Source: Saprospiraceae bacterium
GTDB taxonomy: Bacteria > Bacteroidota > Bacteroidia > Chitinophagales > Saprospiraceae
Direction: 5' to 3'
Assembly (NCBI GenBank): GCA_020436955.1
Contig: JAGQWW010000162.1
Span: 1-6,228, forward strand
Length of the DNA stretch: 6,228 nt
In this document: in pieces, positions 1 through 6,000 of the stretch
How positions within the stretch are numbered: position 1 is the first letter of the stretch
Layout: each line of letters begins with the position of its first letter
Notes under the pieces: generated by a model
Told to the model about the DNA's origin: nothing
Seen by the model: only the letters and a program-made list of their open reading frames with translations
The model's database searches: none
Translations under genes and position numbers: made by a program

Positions 1-1
1 A

Positions 2-1177
2 GAGGATGCTATGTTGCCACTTGACTTCAACCATTTTGATAAAATATTGCCTTATCGGCGTTTGGAGCCCTATCGGTACATGATTGATGATGGTTCGCCG
101 GATGTTCGATTGGCGCCGCTCAATTCCTTGATGAAATACTGCCGTTCGATAGCCAATAGTCATTATGGAAAGCGACTACTATCCTACGATGATGTTCAGG
201 GTGAAAAAAAGCTGCGGGAGGTTTTAGCCGGCTACTTAAAGGAAACCAGAGGACTGGATTGTGGCCCTGAACATATACTGATCACAAGGGGAAGTCAGAT
301 GGCTATTTATTTGATATTCAATCTGTTGGTAAAAAATGGAGATCCAGTTTTGGTAGGGGAGCCCAATTATGATGCAGCCAATTGGGTGATTGAAACCCTG
401 GGAGGAAATTTAAAAAGAGTAAGGGTTGATGATGAAGGACTGGATATGGAACAAATAAAATCATTGTTAGGTAAAGAAAAGGTGAAGGCTTGTTATATCA
501 CCCCTCACCATCATTTTCCTACCACCGTCACCCTAAGTGCACAACGTCGAATGGAACTCTTAGAACTGGCAGGGAAATACGGGTTTGCCATTGTGGAGGA
601 CGATTACGATTATGATTTTCATTATAGCAGTTCTCCGATTTTGCCTTTGGCCAGTGTTGAAAATAAAGGTCAGGTCATTTACATAGGTTCTTTTTCTAAA
701 TTGCTGGCACCTTCGGTGAGGGTCGGCTATATCGTAGCGCATCCTGAGATGATTGCCGAGTTGAATAAGTTGCGCCGCATTGTGGACAGGCAAGGCGATC
801 CCATCACTGAACGAGCCATCGCGGAGATGTTATTGGACGGCGAAATACAGCGCCATTTAAAAAAGGCAGTTCGTGTATATCGTGAACGTCGTGATATCTT
901 TTGTGCTATTTTGAAAAAGGAATTTTCCCGGCACTTTGAATTTCAGGTACCGGAAGGGGGAATGGCTGTATGGGTACGTTTTAAACATAAAGTGAATGAC
1001 AAGGAGTTTTTTGAGGCATGCAGGGCAAGGGGCCTTTATAAAAATGTAGATAGGGAATTCCTAAAACGCTGTGGAGCTTTGCGCATGGGATTTGCCTCTT
1101 TGAATCCGGATGAGATAAGGGCCAATCTTGTGGTGCTTTTGCAGGTGATGGATGATTTGGAAAGTAAAAAGGCATGA
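2..1177 (+). CDS. MocR/GabR-type transcriptional regulator, aminotransferase-like part (5' end outside window)
   Basis: This is the PLP-binding, fold-type I aminotransferase-like region of a MocR-family (GntR superfamily) regulator. Numbering from the ATG at position 11 (388 residues), the landmarks are DDGSPDVRLAP near 26-36, ITRGSQMAIY at 91-100, GEPNY at 116-120, TPHHHFPTT at 164-172, EDDYDYDF at 196-203, and SFSK at 227-230 with Lys230 as the expected Schiff-base lysine. Asp197 and Tyr199 are spaced from Lys230 exactly as Asp279 and Tyr281 are from Lys312 in GabR. Arg358 in LRMGF is the likely carboxylate-binding arginine. No signal peptide is seen, so the protein is cytoplasmic. Family members are usually 470-500 residues with an N-terminal winged helix-turn-helix. 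Here the frame is open to the left edge and the ATG at 11 falls where the interdomain linker would be, so I treat the gene as cut by the window rather than as a stand-alone aminotransferase. Such proteins usually sense an amino acid or PLP and control a neighbouring, often divergent gene, which here would lie off the left side. Family confidence is high; ligand and target are unknown. Confidence 0.9.
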   Translation, partial: EDAMLPLDFNHFDKILPYRRLEPYRYMIDDGSPDVRLAPLNSLMKYCRSIANSHYGKRLLSYDDVQGEKKLREVLAGYLKETRGLDCGPEHILITRGSQMAIYLIFNLLVKNGDPVLVGEPNYDAANWVIETLGGNLKRVRVDDEGLDMEQIKSLLGKEKVKACYITPHHHFPTTVTLSAQRRMELLELAGKYGFAIVEDDYDYDFHYSSSPILPLASVENKGQVIYIGSFSKLLAPSVRVGYIVAHPEMIAELNKLRRIVDRQGDPITERAIAEMLLDGEIQRHLKKAVRVYRERRDIFCAILKKEFSRHFEFQVPEGGMAVWVRFKHKVNDKEFFEACRARGLYKNVDREFLKRCGALRMGFASLNPDEIRANLVVLLQVMDDLESKKA

Positions 1178-1205
1178 CACTCCTTTCGGAAGCCATGCCT
1201 TTTTT
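1166..1205. terminator. Probable bidirectional intrinsic terminator between convergent genes
   Basis: A perfect 11-bp inverted repeat has arms AAAAAGGCATG (1166-1176) and CATGCCTTTTT (1194-1204), separated by 17 bases that can form a small inner stem. On the + strand the right arm runs into six T's (1200-1205). On the - strand the complement of the left arm gives five T's. The symmetry fits a terminator serving both the MocR-type gene, whose TGA stop (1175-1177) lies in the left arm, and the asparaginase gene, which ends about 125 bases away on the other strand. Confidence 0.8.
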
Positions 1206-1236
1206 ATTCGGGAAGATTAATTTTTAAGTCGTCGAT

Positions 1237-1277
1237 TCCTGATAATTAGAACAAGTTTTTTTGAAAAAAAATCAGGA
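1237..1277 (-). repeat. Inverted repeat downstream of the asparaginase gene, possible weak terminator
   Basis: Arms TCCTGAT (1237-1243) and ATCAGGA (1271-1277) are complementary over 7 bp. They enclose a T7-G-A8 tract (about 1256-1271) that could itself fold. Read on the - strand this lies 54 bases past the asparaginase stop codon and contains an internal T run, so it may be a first, weak termination or mRNA-end structure before the stronger hairpin at 1166-1205. In AT-rich DNA a 7-bp repeat can also arise by chance. Confidence 0.35.
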
Positions 1278-1330
1278 TTTAGGTCATATGGAATTCTAAA
1301 TTTAATAAAGGCTTTTCAATTTTGCTTAAA

Positions 1331-2386
1331 TTATTCGTCACCAAATATTTTTACAGCTCTTTCGCCCGGTACAGCAAACCCTCTGTACATGCCAGGTGAA
1401 TTGTGTGGCATGGCAATGTTTCCATTTTTGTCGACGGCAATGATACCTCCTTCGCCACCCTTTTCAACCAGTTTTTTCATTACGATAGCGTTAGCAGCAT
1501 CTTCAAGGCTTTCGCCGAGATATTCCATTCGAGCTCCAATTTCTCTTGCAACGACGTAGCGAATAAAAAATTCACCATGACCTGTTGCTGATACGGCACA
1601 GGTGGCATTATCAGCATAAGTGCCGGCACCAATAATGGGAGAATCACCAATCCGATTCCACTTTTTATTGGTCATGCCCCCGGTCGAAGTTCCGGCAGCC
1701 AGGTTGCCGTCCTTGTCCAGTGCTACACAGCCTACTGTCCCAAATTTATATTCCTCTTTCAGGACTTCATGGTAACCGGTCTGTTGTTCTTTTTCCAGTG
1801 CTTTTTGTAATGCGTCCCATCTAAATTCATTTTTAAAATAGGAGGGGTCTACCGTTTCAAGGTTTTGGCTTTGTGCAAAGGCTTCAGCCCCTTTTCCTAC
1901 CAACATTACATGATTGGAGGACTCCATCACTGCGCGAGCGGCTTTAATGGGATTTTTGATTATCGTCACACCGCCAACTGCTCCCGCTTCCTGGGTTTTT
2001 CCATTCATGATGGATGCATCCATTTCATTGGTACCGTCATGGGTAAATACCGCACCTTTTCCGGCGTTGAACAATGGATTGTTTTCCAGATAAACAATAG
2101 TAGCTTCTATGGCATCCAATGCTGGAGCTCCTTCTTTAAGAAGGTTTTCTCCGATGGTGAGAGCAGTATCAAGAGCTGAGCGATATGCAGTTTCTTTTTC
2201 CGGTGTCATACGGTCGCGGGTAATGATACCTGCTCCTCCATGAATGGCAATTGCGTAAGCGGGTCGTTCCATATTGGCTATTGGTTGAGCGGTTGTTGAT
2301 TGGTTTTCAGAAGAAGGACTGCACCCGGGGAAAATCAAAATTCCACAAAGGATAAGGGCCATCCAAACCATTTGAAATCTCACCAT
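1331..2386 (-). CDS. Isoaspartyl peptidase/L-asparaginase (plant-type, Ntn hydrolase), predicted lipoprotein
   Basis: The 351-residue product belongs to the plant-type asparaginase/isoaspartyl aminopeptidase family, whose precursor cleaves itself and exposes a catalytic N-terminal threonine. The predicted nucleophile is Thr217 in FGTVGC (215-220). Other active-site residues match E. coli IaaA by spacing from that threonine: Thr235 (TSTGG), Arg245 and Asp248 in NRIGD, and Thr268-Gly269 in SATGHGE. The alpha chain has the family opening AIHGGAG (47-53) and the loop NPLFNAGKGAVF (103-114), which binds sodium in relatives. Cleavage before Thr217 would give an alpha chain of about 195 residues after signal removal and a beta chain of 135. 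Residues 1-22 (Arg3, hydrophobic 7-19, then FPGC) look like a lipoprotein signal with Cys22 as lipidation site; the lipobox is imperfect, which is common in Bacteroidota. The enzyme should act in the periplasm or at the outer membrane, releasing aspartate from asparagine or beta-aspartyl dipeptides. It is transcribed alone, convergent with the MocR-type gene. Later in-frame Met6 or Met9 would shorten the signal, so the start at 2386 is preferred. Confidence 0.93.
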   Translation of the reverse strand: MVRFQMVWMALILCGILIFPGCSPSSENQSTTAQPIANMERPAYAIAIHGGAGIITRDRMTPEKETAYRSALDTALTIGENLLKEGAPALDAIEATIVYLENNPLFNAGKGAVFTHDGTNEMDASIMNGKTQEAGAVGGVTIIKNPIKAARAVMESSNHVMLVGKGAEAFAQSQNLETVDPSYFKNEFRWDALQKALEKEQQTGYHEVLKEEYKFGTVGCVALDKDGNLAAGTSTGGMTNKKWNRIGDSPIIGAGTYADNATCAVSATGHGEFFIRYVVAREIGARMEYLGESLEDAANAIVMKKLVEKGGEGGIIAVDKNGNIAMPHNSPGMYRGFAVPGERAVKIFGDE

Positions 2387-2473
2387 TTTTCAAAGTTGTG
2401 TATTTATATAGGGATTGGGAAGATATAATTTTTTCAAAAAAAACAGACAAGGTTGGAAAGGAATAAGCGGACT

Positions 2474-2497
2474 GATGCGTCATCTCGGCATCTTTTT
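2474..2497 (+). other. Small stem-loop followed by T5, terminator-like
   Basis: GATGC (2474-2478) and GCATC (2488-2492) can pair around a 9-base loop, and five T's follow directly (2493-2497). The form is that of a short intrinsic terminator on the + strand, but no + strand gene is visible to its left; the asparaginase is on the other strand. It may mark the end of a short non-coding transcript, or be chance. Confidence 0.2.
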
Positions 2498-2646
2498 GTT
2501 ATGCTGAATTTTGTAAAAATGTGACATTTTAAAAGAGAAAAAATTGATGTAATTACCACGTTTTGATTACTTTTTAAATTTTGAAAAATATAAATCAAAG
2601 TAGATTTCACATTTTTTTATTTCATAAGTAAATCAATCGTTAATTG

Positions 2647-2666
2647 TAATCTGCTAATAATCTGCT
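2647..2666. promoter_or_regulatory. Phased 9-bp direct repeat, possible operator
   Basis: The nonamer TAATCTGCT occurs at 2647-2655 and again at 2658-2666, an 11-bp period that places both copies on the same face of the helix. Direct repeats with this spacing are used by OmpR/PhoB-type response regulators. No regulator gene is visible beside it, so the role is inferred from spacing alone. Confidence 0.3.
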
Positions 2667-2761
2667 TTTTTTAAAATGATATTATTTCAAAAGGTAATAT
2701 GGAAAAGTAGGAAATTGTAGAAGTACCAATGTCAGGTAGTGACTTCAAGGTCTGAAAGGAT

Positions 2762-2769
2762 TATTTTTG
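2762..2769 (+). promoter_or_regulatory. Possible Bacteroidota-type -7 promoter element
   Basis: TATTTTTG matches the Bacteroidota consensus TAnnTTTG at every fixed position. No clear TTG sits about 20 bases upstream, which weakens it. If used, transcription would begin near 2775 and give the large surface-protein mRNA a leader of about 270 bases containing the 2967-2997 hairpin. Confidence 0.25.
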
Positions 2770-2966
2770 CAACAAAGTCCCCTCGTAAATTTCCCCTCTT
2801 TTAACTGGTACAAGAAGAGATCTAATTGAATTAAAAAAGGCTTTCTTCCTCATTCACAAATAGCTGGAATTTAACTAGCAACCATGTTTTACTTGTTCCC
2901 CCTGGACCTGTCGACAACGACGGGCCTGAAATAGTATGTACCCCCTAAAATGACTTAACCAAACGC

Positions 2967-2997
2967 ACCTTTCACAGAAAAGAGATTTGTGAAAGGT
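2967..2997 (+). repeat. Perfect 10-bp inverted repeat in the leader of the large surface-protein gene
   Basis: ACCTTTCACA (2967-2976) and TGTGAAAGGT (2988-2997) are exact reverse complements separated by 11 bases; a G-T and an A-T pair could extend the stem inward to 12. No T run follows on either strand, so it is unlikely to be an ordinary terminator. It ends 46 bases before the start codon at 3044. Two bases further on, 3000-3011 is a second short dyad (TACCA-TT-TGGTA). Together they look like an operator or a structured mRNA leader. Confidence 0.5.
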
Positions 2998-3043
2998 ATT
3001 ACCATTTGGTACAAACATTCAAAATAAAATAACCGGCGGGGTT

Positions 3044-6000
3044 ATGAGGAAAAATTTACACCAGTCTATGACTTTGGGTAAAAAACTGAACAAACTAAAA
3101 GGGATAGCGCACAAGAAAACAAGCCTTAATCAAGCACAGCTTTTTTGGAGGAACTTTTTATTGATACTAACCATCTTTCTTTTTAGTCCTGATCAATCTT
3201 TTGTCCATCAACTAGGAGCTGCTACAGTTTCTGATCCTATAACATCTCACGATAGTCATGCCATCAAGTGCAGTGATTTCAATGAGAAGGGAATGTACAA
3301 GGCATTTTTCATGGGGCCCAATGATCCGATGGCTCCTTTGGAAGGATTCAATGTCCTTGTAAAAAATAACGCAACATTTCAGGGAGGAGAAATTGAAGGT
3401 CCAGTGGCCATTTGGAATCAACTGACGATGGATGGAACCTTCAATATTGCCATTGCCAATCCTGGAACCTATATCGTGCCCGGCGATGCCAACCCTACTG
3501 CTTTGATTGTAGAAGGGCCCATTAATTTTGCCAGTGGAAACGGTATCAATTTGTTGAATAATAGCCTGGTAAAATTGAAAGATCTAACCGGTGTGGTTGT
3601 TCACGATATGGACAATGGAAACCCAACTAATACTCGTATCACAGCCAATGGATTTAACGATATTCCCAAAATACAAGTAGGTCTTCATCAGCCCGCTGCT
3701 AATGTTGGACCAGCCGATGTATTTAACTTCTCAGGAGCTTTCAACACTTTACAAGTTGAAGCTAATAACCTATTTAACTACGGAAATAACGTAAATACAC
3801 AGGTACAAGGTGCCGGAAGATTGAGGTTATTAGTTCAAAATAACCGATTGAATGTTTGGAATGTATCTGCATCCACTTTGGGATCTTTGGTTGAGATAAA
3901 TTTGAGTAGTGCTCCGTCAGCTAGCTCACCATTGTTAATTAACGTAACAACCGGTACTGACTTTACCTGGAATATTCCCAATTTTCCGGGATTAGCTGAT
4001 TCGCATGGTCAATATATCATTTGGAACTTTGCTAATACCACGGGGACCATTAATTTAAATGGTGGTTCATCGATCATGGGTAGTATTCTTGCCCCGCAGG
4101 CGGATATAAACAAGAACGGTTCAGGAAATATTAATGGACAGGTGGTAGCAGAAAACTATCTGCATGCTGCTGGCGAGGTGCATTATTATCCTCTGGCTGC
4201 TGATTACACCGGCGGTATGGTGGACTGTGGTTGTGGAAACTCGCTATTTACCAATGGTGGTATGGAAATCCATGATCCATCCACGACATTCCCTGTTAAT
4301 TTTCAGGGAAATAATGCGAGAGATCTAACCAATAGCAATCCAAATGTCATTACAGAATGGCAGCCTGCACTTACGACACAGCGAATGTACTATATCGATG
4401 ATGTAGTCAATCGTGTCGATAATCCGGAAGGAAATTATTTTGTCTGGTTACCCGGTCTAAACGATTGTTACAGGACCGGAGATGATATTGGTTCGGCTTT
4501 AGGATTGGAGCACGGGGTAGAATATGTCCTGTGCTTTTATGCTGCAGCATGGACAGAAGCCCTGGATGCCAATGGCTATCCAACCGGAAGCAATGTGCCT
4601 CAAAAGGCCGGTGCTGTTAAAATGGAATTTTTAACCCAGTCAGGTGCCTTTATCGAGTCTAATACCTTCACGCTTCCAAAAAGTAACAATTGGTCTAACC
4701 AAGATTGGAATCAATATTCGGTCAACTTTATTTATGATAGTTCAGACCCCGTTTTACAGATTTACTTTACCAATGCTTCTGATCAGGCGGGGGTAAGTAT
4801 TGATGGAGTTACTCTAAGAAAAGTAGACTGTACTGCAGGGTATAACTGGTCCTTCGATTGTAATGATAATCGTAGAGCTGATATTTACGCAGTTGGTCCC
4901 AATTGTCAATCGAATTCAACAGTTACCATTCCCAATTCATCCAATGTTTATCAGGCTATTGTAGAAATAGTATATAAAGGAACCTACCCGGGCAATTCAT
5001 TGACTGTAACTGCAGGAGGGACTAATTATACCTTAAATGAAGTGCCTGTATCAGGGGGAAGTTCAAACGTTTGGGTGTATCGTGGTATCATACCAACCAG
5101 TGTATCTAGTGTTTCATTTAACAATGCTCCGAGTAACTGTAGTTTGCAATCTATTCTGGTCCATGCTTTTAGAAATAATGTAACCAGTGTAAAACAGTCT
5201 GGTATCCTTACAGAGCGGAGCGGTTATAATAATATTGTCAATATTGATATCCCTGTAGCAACGGCTTCAGCACCGCGGAATATGAGCGTAATGGTGCCAA
5301 TTTCAGAATTGACCAATGATGGTCGTTATTTGAAAATTACGGCAACCTCCGGTACAGTAAGTACCACCAAATACATATATGGTCCAAATACCGATTACGG
5401 AAGTTGTTGTTTGGATGTTCTTAATTTATTCCTTCCGCAAGTACCTGGTAGTGCCAACAAAGTTAGGCTTACCATTGATACAAGAAATGGTCAAAATGGT
5501 CAAAACCGAAATGGTCAATCGTATGTAATTGCCGGTTCCGTGACTATCAATACCGAATGTGTTGAAATTTGTGCCAATGGAATTGATGATGATGGTGATG
5601 GATTGGTAGATTGTAATGATCCATATTGTGCACCAACAGACCTTTCTATTGATGGTGATTTGCAAGTGGAATGTGGCAACTCAACCAACCTGAAGGCCAA
5701 TATCAATGGTGCGTTGGATTGTGATATTTCAGCTACCAGTATTGCTCATTCAACCGGGAATGTATCGCAAGTATCTGCGTCACTAGGTTTGCCTGATGGA
5801 AATGGTTCTTATTTCTTCAGGGGCAATAGTGGAACATATACTAGGATAGTTTGGGATATGGGTCAAGTATTACCTGCGGGTTCTACCGTTTGTTTCATGG
5901 CCAAATCTGAAAATCCTGGAGTTCCCTCACAGCTAAATGTTTGGTTGTTAACCAGAGGTGTGCCGGCGACGGGATCTTATGATTTGATTTCTTCCCATAC

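Larger units (their letters stand above)
2387..3043. other. Long non-coding region between divergent genes
   Basis: This 657-bp AT-rich stretch separates the asparaginase start (-) from the large surface-protein start (+) and must hold both promoters. I found no reading frame with credible protein features; the longest short frame noted is 16 codons (2884-2934). On the - side the only promoter-like element is an AT-rich TATATAAATA (2401-2410 read on the - strand), with no convincing -33 partner. On the + side there is one exact match to the Bacteroidota -7 consensus TAnnTTTG. Structured elements (2474-2497, 2647-2666, 2967-3011) are listed separately. The size is large for a simple pair of promoters, so a small RNA, a long 5' leader or decayed sequence is possible. 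Confidence 0.6.

Noticed and set aside
560..793. Open frame of 77 codons on the - strand inside the MocR-type gene
   Set aside because: It is antisense to a well-supported conserved coding region and its product has no recognisable features.
2..1177. A MocR-type protein that has lost its DNA-binding domain
   Set aside because: The frame is open to the window edge and the first visible Met lies where the linker should be, so the missing part is simply outside the window.
981..1196. Open frame of 71 codons on the - strand across the end of the MocR-type gene
   Set aside because: It overlaps conserved aminotransferase-fold coding sequence and the terminator hairpin; the product is proline- and cysteine-rich noise.
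1403..1591. Open frame of 62 codons on the + strand inside the asparaginase gene
   Set aside because: It is antisense to the conserved beta chain and is a shadow of that coding sequence.
1865..2179. Open frame of 104 codons on the + strand inside the asparaginase gene
   Set aside because: It is antisense to the conserved alpha chain, rich in Phe, His and Cys, with no family resemblance.
2391..2398. Near match to the -7 consensus on the - strand (CAACTTTG) before the asparaginase
   Set aside because: It misses a key base and lies only 4 bases from the start codon, too close to be its promoter.
2562..2599. Inverted repeat TTTGATT / AATCAAA in the long intergenic region
   Set aside because: The arms are only 7 bp, AT-rich and 24 bases apart, which is expected by chance in this composition.
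3212..3421. Open frame of 69 codons on the - strand inside the choice-of-anchor A region
   Set aside because: The + strand frame is continuous and shows a recognisable domain, so the antisense frame is a shadow.
5426..5706. Two overlapping - strand open frames of 79 and 63 codons
   Set aside because: They overlap each other and the well-supported + strand frame; their low-complexity Ile/Ser/Thr composition is the complement of that gene.
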